From Podospora comata (Eukaryota > Ascomycota > Sordariomycetes > Sordariales > Podosporaceae): DNA of 64,000 nt. A model generated the notes under the pieces. It was not told the DNA's origin. It did no database searches and was given only the letters and a program-made list of their open reading frames with translations. The stretch lies in the NCBI GenBank assembly GCA_017354895.1, contig CP071496.1, forward strand, positions 2,046,001-2,110,000, written 5' to 3'. Positions 46,349-57,370 of this stretch are shown in pieces (the first letter of the stretch is position 1; each line of letters starts with the position of its first letter). Position numbers and translations under genes: made by a program.

Positions 46349-49128
46349 TCAATCCATCACGCCCCCCCGCCCCCCGGCCTCCTCCTGCCCCTTCCAAAGA
46401 TACTTCTTATCAAACGTCAACTCCTGCCTCATTGCCACATCCAACAACCAATCCCCATTCACCACCCTCGGCTCGCAGTGCCCATTAACCGCCATCTCCT
46501 CAAACTTGGGCCACAGCGCCTTCTCCCCCGGCGTGGTCCCGCTCAGCAAATACACCGGGTCCGGGTCCGCCCCCCCATCCTCCTCCGCCGTCGTCGGCTT
46601 GATCGTCGTCCCGCTCCTCGCCCTATAAATCTTGAATATCGCCCCGTTCGCCTCCGCAATGGCTTTAAAGTTCTCCACCCCGTTCTTGATGTCCGCCGTG
46701 CAATAAATCGGCACATTCCACAGGAGCTTCCCTTTATTCGCGCGCGCGCGCCCGACAGACGTCCCGAGGTTGATGTTGAACTTCTTTTCGTTTTCCTCGT
46801 CAACCAAGAAGTGGTCCTCCACTGGCGGACGCTTGTTCGTCTCAAGGCAGGCGTCGAGGAACGAAGTGTTGATTATTTCCGCGCCCTTGGCTAGGCACTT
46901 GAGGAATTTCATCGTGCGGACGACTTTGGGGGCGGCGAGGTAGTCGCACGGTTGGGTGTCTTGCACCAGGGTGACGCCGAGGTTGCGCAGTTTCTTCTGC
47001 GGAGGTGTTAGCAATGCTCGATAAAGAGATGTGGGAAGCAAGCTTACCCGGTCCGAATCCTCCAAGTTCTTATTCCCTACCCATCTCTTGTACCCCGTCG
47101 CGCAAATCCTCATCGTGACATTCGGCAGCGACAACCTCGGCCTCTTGGACGGCCTGCTCTTCTCACCAGTCTCCTCTTCCTCTTCATCATCATCCGCATC
47201 AGCATGGCCGGCCGGACTAGAGCTTCTCGTGCTTCTCTCCTTGTCAATCTGATCCATCGCCCTCTTACCACCCCAAACCCCATCCTTCAGTGGCCTCCTC
47301 TTTTCCTTCTCATACAACGCCAGATCCGGAGCAATGTCCTGAAGCTTGGAGAGCGCAGCTGCTTTGGCACTCCGGCTGCCGCTTGACAGGACGGAGGGGG
47401 TATCATTCTCCTTCCCTGTGCGAAGATGACGACCCTTGGCTGGCGTGACAAGGTTGGCCGCGGTTGGGGCGGCAGCAGCCGCCGCCTTTGGCTTTCGCCC
47501 CTTCTTCGCCGTTGCCGGTGCAGCAGGCGCTGGGCTTGAATCCGCCATGAACGAGTCTTGCATGGTGCCAAAGTCCTTGTCCAGGTTCATGGTGAGCGCG
47601 TTCTTTTGCGCCGCTGCGGCCACTCTCTTCTTCTTCTTTGCTGCCGCATCCATGTGTTCCTCTCCTCCTGGGTAGTACAGATTGCGGAGCACAGTCTCGT
47701 CGAGGAAGGTTTTACCAATAACTTCGCCAAGATTCGTTCGCCGGGGCCATGCTTTGTACTTGTCGTCGTTGAGAGCCAGGGCCTGGCAGGCAACATAGCT
47801 CTCCTCGATCCAGAGGTGGTTGACGATCTCGATGTTCCAGTCCTTGGCGGCTTCACATTTCTCGCTATGCAGGCGAGCCGTGATGAGATGTGTATTCTCT
47901 GCCTTCATCGTTCGGGTATATGTAGCACCGGCAGCCGTGACGAGGTTCTCCAGGTAGATACGGGCCTCACCACCGTAGTTGGAGAGTGTGATCTTTAGGT
48001 CCTTAAATCCTGGCAGAGGTTCTCTTGGAACTGGGTAATGAAGCAAGCGCCGAAGCGGCGAAGTCCACTCGTTGTACACAATCAAATAGTAGAGCCACGC
48101 CAAGTTGCCGACGTCTTTGCCCATTTGTGAAGCCCTGACGTATTGCTCGCCATCACGGTAGTGACCGACAAAGGTATTGCACTCTTCAACCGTCCCCACA
48201 ATCTCGCCTCCACCTCTTGCAATCTTCTCGCCAATGGTCTTACGGGTGGAGTCGTTGATGGGGAGGTCGTCGCCCAACAGAACCTTCTTCTGCGAAAACA
48301 CCACGAGCTTCTCCCCCCCCTGCGGTTCGTATGGGCCACTGGGGACAGCAGAGCTAGCACCCTCAAGTTGCTGGCTACTTGGGATTTTCACCGGTTCTTC
48401 GGAGGCAGTGCGCAAGACTTCCGGGTCGGGGAGGAGATATGGACCTTCGTCGATTCGTTTGCCCAGACGGAAGCAGTCGTCGAACCTAGAGATGTATGAT
48501 TAGAAGGTGCCCGTGCCAACAGTTGCACACCAAAACCCACCAATGAGGAAGGACAATCTTGGCCTTCAACTTCTTCTCGAGCGCCTCCTGACACTTTGGG
48601 TGTTCCAGTGTGAGAGCGCAAATGTGCGTGGTTAACTTGTTTAGATCCTTGGACTCCATGCCCCCGAGGGCCAAAACGCCACCACAGATTGCCTCCTTGT
48701 CTAGGGTTGGGATGTCGGCGCAAGTGACGGTCACGCTTGAGAAGATCATGCGGGGATCTGGCGAGTAGGGCCGTAACTGCGCCAGCTTTCTGCGATGAAT
48801 ACTGACTCTGATCCAGTCCGACTTGACCACGGGCACCATGGCGGCCAGCGACTCGGTGTATTCTTCAAAGTCAATCGTGTTCGAAATAATGTGGGTGGCT
48901 TTCTTCCACCGGATCTTTCCCTGGCGATCTGGCTCTAGCACTTCGGCGCCGTGTTCTCTTGCGACATCGGATAGCTACGAGCTGAGTTAGTTGCTTGGGT
49001 TCTTCAGACGGAGCTGGACAACAAATGGGACGAACGATGGAGATTAGTTGGCTCGAGAGCTGCTTGCTTTGCACGAAAGCGATAGCGCAGTCGGCGAGCA
49101 ATGGGGCCTTCTCATGCTGTTCCGCCAT
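46349..49128 (-). CDS. RTT107: Multi-BRCT genome-stability protein, Rtt107/Brc1-like
   Basis: Scaffold of the DNA-damage response that binds phosphorylated histone H2A and the Smc5/6-Slx4 machinery at stalled forks; 870 aa, close to fission yeast Brc1. Minus-strand exons are 49128-49036, 48974-48541, 48485-47048 and 46996-46349 (introns 61, 55 and 51 bp). BRCT signatures recur: ADCAIAFV at the start, IPVVKSDWIRVSI, GGVLALGGM with LPHWFDDCF, YHWLYYL-like Trp motifs in the middle, and the C-terminal pair with INTSFLDACLE and RVVNGDWLLDVAM. The stretch between about 430 and 610 is a Lys/Ala-rich linker with RSAKAAALSK. The splice at exon 2/3 rebuilds LPHWFDDCFRLG. The third intron is a multiple of three and reads through. 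Individual BRCT boundaries are approximate. Confidence 0.9.
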
Positions 49129-52100
49129 GTTGAAAGCAAGCTGTTGCAATGCGCGTGTCGGTGATGGTATGCATCAAGTGGTGGACCGTCGAAGTCTGTT
49201 TGCCCAAGCTGGTACGGATAGTGGTAGGTTGTGGTGGTGCTTTGTGGCTTGTGTGGGTGTGTGGGTGGCCGAGACGCGTCTGGAAAATCCACCAGGACAA
49301 GGAGAGACGCGAGACAACCACGACTCACATGACCCACCAAGCAGCTTGCTTCCCATTTAAACCCTGGCCGTAAAGTGGGGCCGTCACTGAGCTGAGGTGT
49401 TTGATGACATCGAAGATCAAGATATTTCCGCCAGGTGCTGACACAAGATGTGGCATGGCTTCTACTTCCTGTCTTGGAGAGGCACTGCTTTGGCACAGGC
49501 ATAGAGAGAGCTAGGGATAGATGTGTGAGCTGTGTTGAAAGTCTTTCAATAGCATTTGCAAATTATGGTCGCCGCCAGAAGGTCAGACTGGACAAGGCGA
49601 AATCTATCACAGACTCTGTCTGCAGTCAAAACAAAGAGATGGTCTCGAAGCACCTTCTCCGCCGAAACAAACAACTCCAATACATTTAAATGTCAAACGA
49701 TACATATGTTTATTCAAGATATCTAGTTGCTAAAGCAAACTACATGCCGATAAATCAGCATATCTAGCATAAATGCTAGACTTGGTAGATTTTAGCCAAC
49801 GCCCATTCCAACCATGGCTATGGCTCATGGTTCATGGCCGGGGTATTGAACAAGTCAAATGCCACCTACCAGAGTCGAGTTTCTGTGGATTATTAGTTTG
49901 CCAAAGCCAAAGCCTCCGGATCGAAGAATGACTCCTCTTGAACAGACTCAATAAGCCTAACGCCAGTGATAACAGCCAAACCAGACCGACCATTGTACGA
50001 CTCACCTAACCCCGTGCCGTGACACCGGGTCCGGCTTAAAGTTAAAATGACATCTGCACACAGAGCCATCATCATAATGAGCACACCCACATCGTCGATA
50101 TTCTGTGTCCTCCGAGCTTCGTGATAGGGGAAATTATGGTGTTGCAATCGTGACGCGCTGCCCATACGCGCGCCGCAAACGTGAAAACGCCAAATTTGCG
50201 AAATCACGATGCAGCCAATCAGCGCCCTATCACCCCCCGTGCCTCGGACTCTCTCAGCCACGGCGGGGTAGTTTTAACAAACAGCCCGACAGGAACGCCA
50301 TCCCCTTATCGCGACGAATCGTTGATGCTGGATGCCGGATAGACGCATGATAGTGTAAAAAAGCAACAATCAAGAACCAATGAGTCGTGCCAACCATCTC
50401 AGCTTTTCTCAAGGACCTCATGCGGGCAGCCTGTAGCCTGATGGATCCCGCCTTTTCGGATCGTGTGCATCCATGGCTTTCGTCCTCAAGTCGGTGTCGA
50501 CACAACGCTGCCATGTGAGAGAGAACCAGGAGGAAGAGGCCAGAAGGAGTTGGGTTGTGGTCGGGCTGTCTTTGGTTGAACGTGAGTGGGTGGCGCAATT
50601 GACCCGCAGCTGAATTTTAGGCCCCCCTTGGCCACCTCGGTGCATGTGTCGATCCTAAAAATGAAATGAGGATGGATGAGTGATGCCGCTGCACGAAAAT
50701 AAAAGGAAAAGCTTCAAAAAGATGCAAAACAAAAGGACAAAAAATGATCACCAGCAACAAATCGGTGTTATCGGCATGGTGTTCGTTCGCATCGGGGTCA
50801 AAAGTTCCTCTGTTTGTGCAAGATGTTGTTGTGTGAGTCATCGCTTGAACAGGGCGGCCCACCAGTGGCTCGGGTGAGGGTGTGACATGTACCAGTACTT
50901 CAGGCAAGATGCCGGAAAGCGATTGCGCCCGAGCCCTGTGCCGGGATGTGAGCTACAGCCGTTTGTTTGGACTGGGACTCGGTTTGGGCAAAGCTGTCAA
51001 GATGTGCAACATCAAATGTCGAACCTCGAGTCCGTGCAATTGTTGGGGTTTCGGTATGCCATGATGTCGCTGGCGTTGATCGAGCCGTGATGCGCATACC
51101 TGGGTTGGTGGGTGTAAGCTTGAGAGCGCTCTCGGGGTGGCCTTGAAAGCCACAACAAAGTCTGTCGCCGCAAAGAGGTCGATACGCGTCATCGTCAACC
51201 GAGGTGTAACCGCCTGGACTCAACAAGAGAGGAGTAAAGTTGAGCCAAAAGGCCGCTGTGGCTCTTTGATTTGGCTCGCGTGATGGGTTTGTGGCTCCTG
51301 CGATGAAAAGCTTGCTCGTATTGAAAGGCCATTGTCCGTGTACGATAGCCATGTGTTCCGGCGTGGGCGAAAGGGCGTCAGCCTCTGGTGGTTGGGCTGT
51401 GATGGACAGAGGCGACAGAGGTTTCATGGCTTGGATTTGGCAGTGGCGATCATGTCCTCATCGTCATTCTAAGGGTCTTGTTGAAAAGTCTTTGCTGCGT
51501 GCCAAGTTGGTTCAGTCAGGCTCGCCATGGCTGAGAGCAGTGTGGACATGATGGCGCTGGGCGAGGCCGGACATGGTGGTGTGAGTTATCGCGGTGCTTG
51601 TTGAATATTGTTACATCGCTGTTGTTAGAGGAAAGAGGAAAAGAATGCTGCCATCATGAATATTTTTGGTTGATAAATGCAAGAGCATAAGGGCCCTTCG
51701 TGACGGCACAGTGACAAGGGGGGGCGTGTTTTAGAGTTGTGGGGATGGGCAAAGTACCGCTACTTAGGGGGCGTCAAGGAGGCCCGTGTGTGCCGTCCCC
51801 GCCCGCTGATTCGCTGGTTGAGTTTTCTGGTTGGCCTGAGGCAAGCAGACACGGCTGGCAGACAAAAAATATTTAAGAAGGCACCATCGCCCACCTTGCT
51901 CGCCCTTTGGAAGAAGTTGCTCGGTTCTGCCGCCCCACATATTCTCCTCCAGCCACACTTCCCGCACCATAGCGTAAGCAACCGTCGCCAACCCCGACGA
52001 ACTTCGCTGTCGTGATAACTTCCCATTTTTCTTTTCACTCCTCGCTGCCTCTGCCTTGTGTAGCCACAACGCACAGCCAAATACTCTCATTTAGACTCCC

Positions 52101-52801
52101 GGTCGATACAGGAACCCGATCGATTCCGTCGTCATCGACCAAGACCACCTTAATCAAAAAGAAAAGATCAAGATCATTTGCACAGGTCACAGTGCAAAAC
52201 CCAAGACAAGACAAGACCCCTCTCTCTCTGCCGTGTGCTTGAAAGTGTGGACCACCTCGATACATCATCGCATCAACTCGTTCTCGTTCTCGTCGTCGCC
52301 AGAACAGCTACGACTTCGTCATCTCATCGAGTAAATATTTGGTCGACGGTCGAGAGGTCTTGACGGGTTACCGGTGCTTGTGTCGGCGAACAGTAGTTGA
52401 GGGGGAGACATTAGGTTGTTTATCTCCCATCTTCTGGTAAGAAACTCACCTCTCTGCTTCATTCACTCCCGCACTCTTGCGAGTTGCTCTCGCTGCTGCC
52501 TCGACAACCCCGCCGCCGACAACAGAGCAAACTGCCAATTCACCACCACGACGCTCGGACCCACTTTCCCTCGACGGCGCAACTATAAATTGGCCGCTTC
52601 TGACGCCCCTCCGTCTTTTACACGAAACAACACCGCGAGATCGTAAATTGCCATTTCACTCTGCGACTATAAAGCACTCTTTATTTGTGCATTATCACAA
52701 TCTGCACGCTTCAGGAAGTCATCTAACAGCTTTCCCCCGCAGATTAGTTCGCGCGCAGACAAAGTCATCTAAAAAGTCGCTTTGAGATCTCAACCGCAAT
52801 C
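49129..52801. promoter_or_regulatory. 3.7-kb divergent intergenic region, BRCT gene and TBP
   Basis: No gene is supported between these two divergent starts. The largest frame is on the minus strand at 50900-51427 (175 codons, ATG start); it lacks any recognisable motif. The right end is a pyrimidine-rich TBP leader with a probable 5' UTR intron (52437-52742). It is one of the longest gene-free stretches in the window and could hold a non-coding transcript or distal control elements. Confidence 0.5.
52437..52742 (+). other. Probable 5' UTR intron of the TBP gene
   Basis: Donor ctg|gtaagaa at 52437, branch-point CTAAC at 52723-52727 and acceptor tttcccccgcag ending at 52742, 59 bp before the ATG. 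The 306-bp length exceeds that of most coding introns here but is ordinary for leader introns. Based on splice signals only. Confidence 0.55.
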
Positions 52802-53788
52802 ATGGATGCGATTCAAACCCACCCCACGAGCGCTGCCCAGGCCAAGGCCTTCACTGCCCCCGGTTCTCTCTCTTTCCCCACCGGACATGCCGATCTGAAC
52901 CAGTCGGTCGTGGGCAATGGCACTGTCGCCAATGGCGCACAGCAGTCGGGCGTCCAAACCACCAACGGTGCTGGGGTGACTCCCGCGACCCCCGCTGCGA
53001 CGCCGGGCGCCGCTTCAGCTGGACCCAGTGGTATCACACCCACTCTTCAGTAGGAACACCTTTGCATTGCTTTGCAAATAAACTGTAGGCTGACCTCCAA
53101 AGGAACATTGTCGCGACTGTCAATCTTGACTGTCGTCTGGACCTGAAGACAATTGCGCTGCACGCTCGCAATGCTGAGGTACGTGTTGCGATCTGGTCTG
53201 GGCAGACAGCTCTTTTGAGCGACTTTGTTCCATGACCTTGTCGTCAACAATTTTGCCAAGCCAGGTCTAACATGCTGTAGTACAACCCCAAGCGTTTCGC
53301 CGCTGTTATCATGCGTATCCGTGAGCCCAAGACCACCGCTTTGATCTTTGCGTCGGGCAAGATGGTCGTCACTGGCGCCAAGTCGGAAGATGACTCCAAG
53401 CTTGCTTCCCGCAAGTATGCTCGTATCATTCAGAAGCTCGGCTTCAACGCCAAGTTCACCGACTTCAAGATCCAGAACATTGTGGGTTCTTGCGACATCA
53501 AGTTCCCCATCCGTCTGGAGGGTCTTGCTTCCAAGCATCACAACTTCAGCTCCTACGAGCCCGAGTTGTTCCCCGGTCTCATCTACCGCATGATCAAGCC
53601 CAAGATTGTGCTCCTCATCTTCGTTAGCGGCAAGATTGTTCTCACAGGCGCGAAAGTTCGCGAGGAGATCTATCAAGCTTTCGAGATGATCTATCCCGTG
53701 CTGCAGGGTATGTTTTGCCATGTGATTGCCAGTTTTCATGATGAAGTCATTGTACTAACTTCGCCCGCCAGATTTCCGCAAGATGTAG
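52802..53788 (+). CDS. SPT15: TATA-box-binding protein (TBP/Spt15)
   Basis: General transcription factor used by RNA polymerases I, II and III; 255 aa. Exons are 52802-53049, 53103-53178, 53281-53707 and 53772-53788 (introns 53, 102 and 64 bp). The N-terminal 80 residues are a variable Gly/Ala/Thr-rich tail. The core is two near-symmetric repeats: [40 protein letters not shown] and [20 protein letters not shown], then [35 protein letters not shown] and [20 protein letters not shown]. The last exon holds only the closing residues DFRKM, a typical TBP ending. Intron 1 separates the tail from the DNA-binding core. Confidence 0.98.
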
Positions 53789-55297
53789 ATTTCGTCTCAT
53801 CACTACGCCTGGCACGTGGACCTTCCATCCCACTTTGGGCACCCATGTGAACGACTTGTACATTACCCCCCCACTTCACCCTTACCGAAAACCCTCTGGC
53901 CGCGAATGAGTATTACGAATATCATACCCCCTCCCAAAAAGCACTTTATCACCGACCGTCGGCGACTAGCACAAAACCGCCCATCGGTTTCGCCTTTTTG
54001 GGTCACCCAAATTTGTATTTTTGCTGTTTTTGTTTTCTCTTTTCTTGTCAGCATTGCAATGGCGTTCCGGGGGAATCAACAATCGGGGGACAGACGATAA
54101 AGGATCCACGCGCGGATTTGACCTCTACCTGAATTCGGGTTTATAGTACATAGATTTTTTCTGGAGATGGCGCGCGCAACAACTCGACGGATCGGCGAAG
54201 AGGAACTGGGGGCCTGGTTTATTTTTGCGCAGCGCACAAGGGGGATCTGGCTCTTTTTTTCTCCTGCCACCGTCGTTGTTTTAATGGCTCGGGATGATGG
54301 CAACTGGGATTCGAGCGGGCTACCAAGGAGGCGGTGGGAACGACATGAATGCGCGAAACAATCACAAAAAAAGAGGAGCGAGAAAGGAATTCCCACGCCG
54401 CGCGGCTCACCTCAATCTCTGGGTGTTTGTCGATCATCTCAAGATTTTTTTTTTCCAGTGGTGGGAATGAGAAAAAAAAGAGAAGAGAGTGAGATTTGGG
54501 GGATTTTACGGGTGGGATCTGGGACATGATCCGGCAAACCTGACATCATGGTTCTTTTTTTTTGTTTTCTTTCATCACGCGGAACAAAAGCTGGTTTGCT
54601 GATTTTGTCTGTTTGTTGTTGTCTGGTTCTCGGACACGACGACGAAAAAAGAGGCACAACCTGCAAGATGAAGAACACATGACCCCCTCAAACTACTCGA
54701 GGTGTGTTGGCGCAAGCAAAGCGACGGCCACTGCGGTTTGCACCACGCACAACACACAAACAAGAAAAGAAAGACGATGGGTGGTGGGCTCTTTTGCAAG
54801 AAACAAGAAAAACGACAGCCGCACACATTACAGGACTGCCTTGAGCTTTCTTTATCCGCAAGGAAACAAAAAGCTTTCCGGTATTTCAAGCCTTGAGCGA
54901 GGGGAGAACATCAAGGATGGTGAGATCCTTTGGGCAACCTTCGCAAATTGGGTGAGAATGGACAACTGGAGAGCAATAATTTCATCTGGGTGAAAGATGG
55001 AAAGCTCACTTCGGCGTTTTTTTAGTTGTGGTTTCGTTTTTTTTTTTTTTGTTTTTTTGCAACAAGGCTATCAATACCATCGTCTTATTTGACAGACATG
55101 AGTTTTACCACGCACCACGCCGCACTGTGTTGTTGTGTGCCCTGCTTTGCCTTGCCCTACCTGTTGCGACATGCACGGTTTGATCGACTTACCTCCTTCC
55201 GTATCTTGTTCCATGTTGTGTATCCAGCTGTGCCCCTTTCAAGGCCTCACGCCCCTGTGGTGTCTCTAATTTTACCCCTCCATCGCATCAATACCCC
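53789..55297. other. Convergent intergenic region, TBP and amine oxidase
   Basis: Contains several poly-T runs (54443-54453, 54552-54561 and 55028-55058) and many small frames in both directions with no recognisable product. The TBP 3' UTR and the oxidase 3' UTR must lie here. No gene is supported. Confidence 0.4.
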
Positions 55298-56726
55298 TCA
55301 CACAGACAGAGACTTGAGGAGCTCCTCTTCCAGAATCAGCCCAGGCTTTCCCCCTCTGCTGCCGTCCTCTGTAAACAATGCTTTGGCTCCCTCCCCTTCC
55401 TTCCAAGCCCACTTTTCCTTGAACTCGGGTGGACAGTTTCGCTGGATGCAGTCCACAATCTTATCGCCAATGACGGGGAGGAACTTGAAGGCGTGGCCAC
55501 TGTCTCCTGTCGCGACAAAGAGATTCTTCCAGTGAGGATGGTAGTCGATGAGGAAGTCGGCCGTCCGGGTATCAGAATACCAGCATAGTCTCGTCTTGCT
55601 GAAGGGACGGTCTACCAACCCAGGCAGCGGCGTCATCTCTCGGAGAGCAGCGCGAAGGTCGGCTTCCCCCTCTGCTGGGATGACGAGGTCGGGGTCATGC
55701 AACGATGTCCGGGGGATCGAGACGAGGCAGTTGCTTGTGGCAGTTGGCGAGACGGGAAGGGGAGGGAAATGTACAGTTCGTGGGTTGGTATAACCGTAGG
55801 CATGGCGAGCTACCTTGAGGACCCGGTTGGTTGGTGGAATGATGAAGAGACCGCTGGAGAGGTTGAGGATGACGGGCATCTTGCCGAGGATCTCTTGCTC
55901 CTCTTCGGTGATGTTGAGGTACCCCAAGACTTGGCCCGTGGCGACAGCCTGGCCGTCAAGGTCGACAAAGCTTCCTGTCCATGCCCCTGCTGCCACCATG
56001 ACCAGGTCCGCGGTCAAGACGCGTTGGTCTTGTAGCCTCACTCCTGTCACACCGGTGTCATCGTGCTCCAGAGACTCCACTGTGCCAGCAATGAAGTTGA
56101 CGCGTCCGGTTTGTCTGACTTGCTCGTAGAGCCATGCCATCGACGCGCCGGCGTCTGTCCAGCCACTGTTGTAGTTGATGTATCCCCAAGCTCCAGAGTT
56201 GCCACCGGTCCCGAGAACCTCGCAGATCGCGTCGGCGTTCGGGAGCTCTCGGATGCGCTCGGCGAGCATTGGGTCACGAGAGGCCAGAGATGAAACGTTC
56301 TCCCAGCTCTTGCGGGCATAATCCATGCCGGTTAGCTTCTTGTGGGAAGACTCACTCGCGCCACCCTCTACGGGAGGGTCCGCGACTGGCGCGGACGAAG
56401 TGGCATCGCCGACGACGAGGAGACCTATTTCGTGGTAACGGCCCTGGGCGCCGAGATCTGTGGGCTTGTCTTGTTGGCGCCATATCAGCTGAGCTTCATC
56501 GCACAGAGCGGCATACGCGTGGTCGGCGTAGTCTGCCCTGACAATGCGGCTCGTGTCAATGGACGCGGCATCGGGGGATGGGAATGTAGACTGAGAAGAG
56601 GGGTCGGACCTGTCAATGACAGTTATGGAGGTGTTGATGAACTCACGGCGACGAGTGAGAGCATAGGCTGTGGAGAGGCCAAAGAGACCCGAGCCAACAA
56701 TGAGAATGGAGGACGGGGGGTTCGTG

Positions 56727-56758
<32 letters not shown>

Positions 56759-56803
56759 GGTGGTGGTGGAAGAGGAAGAATGTTGAGGAAGGGAAGAAGT
56801 CAT
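55298..56803 (-). CDS. FAD-dependent amino-acid/amine oxidase (sarcosine/fructosyl-amine oxidase type)
   Basis: Flavin oxidase of the DAO superfamily, 501 aa, single exon. The FAD-binding Rossmann loop is ILIVGSGLFGLSTAYAL with glycines at 37, 39 and 42, and the second-strand acid follows in ITVIDRSD. VMVAAGAWTGSFVDL and GHAFKFLPVIGDKIVD are typical of monomeric sarcosine oxidase, L-pipecolate/saccharopine oxidase and fructosyl amino-acid oxidase. The Cys in KTRLCWYSDTRTADFL is placed like the covalent-flavin Cys of that group. The substrate cannot be told apart by eye. Residues 9-32 are Ser, Thr and Asn homopolymers encoded by AAC/ACC repeats and precede the fold. The start is the first ATG; upstream in-frame codons have no ATG. 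The last residues KSLSV are not a canonical peroxisomal signal. Divergent from the U2SURP-like gene. Confidence 0.92.
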
Positions 56804-57370
56804 GGCGGGAGAATAATGACCGTGACAAAGTTGAAGCGAGCCCAAACTTTAATTACGCAGCCGAGACAGCTGGCAACACGTGCGCGAGACTCTTTTCGAG
56901 AGCAAGGGCTGGGCTGTCCACAGAGGTAGGGAAAGGGATGCCAGTCTAAATCGATTCACTGAGCATTTAAGTATTCAGATAGAAAGGGAAAAGCCATGCT
57001 CTTTGGGCATAGATGTATCTTCTGTTGAACTCTCTTGACCCCGCTGCGGTTTATCTCGGGATTTGATATCTTGACATGGTTCTCCGTAAGTTGCCACATG
57101 CGGTTAGACTACGCCCTTTATACTGGTCCTCCACTTCCATGATTCCGCCCTCATGATGTTTTGGTCTTATCTTGATGCCCAATCACCGGTCTGCTCCAGT
57201 GAGGGCAAGATGTGTTACAAAACCAGCCTTCAAGGTGCTTGGAGTTTGTGCACGGGCCAAGCAACGCCAAGCCAGGAACGCTATGACCGTTGCCGTCAAG
57301 GTGCCGCTGTCTTTGACTTCGCAAACAACCGTCTTTCGTCACACAGCAATGCTTGAGCAAAACGCGAAAC
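56804..57370. promoter_or_regulatory. Divergent promoter, amine oxidase and U2SURP-like gene
   Basis: The region lies between two start codons that face away from each other, 567 bp apart. No TATA box is evident. No small gene is supported. Confidence 0.5.

Noticed and set aside
50900-51427. 175-codon minus-strand frame with an ATG
   Set aside because: Kept only as a remark; composition is unremarkable, no domain and no intron context. I cannot support it as a gene.
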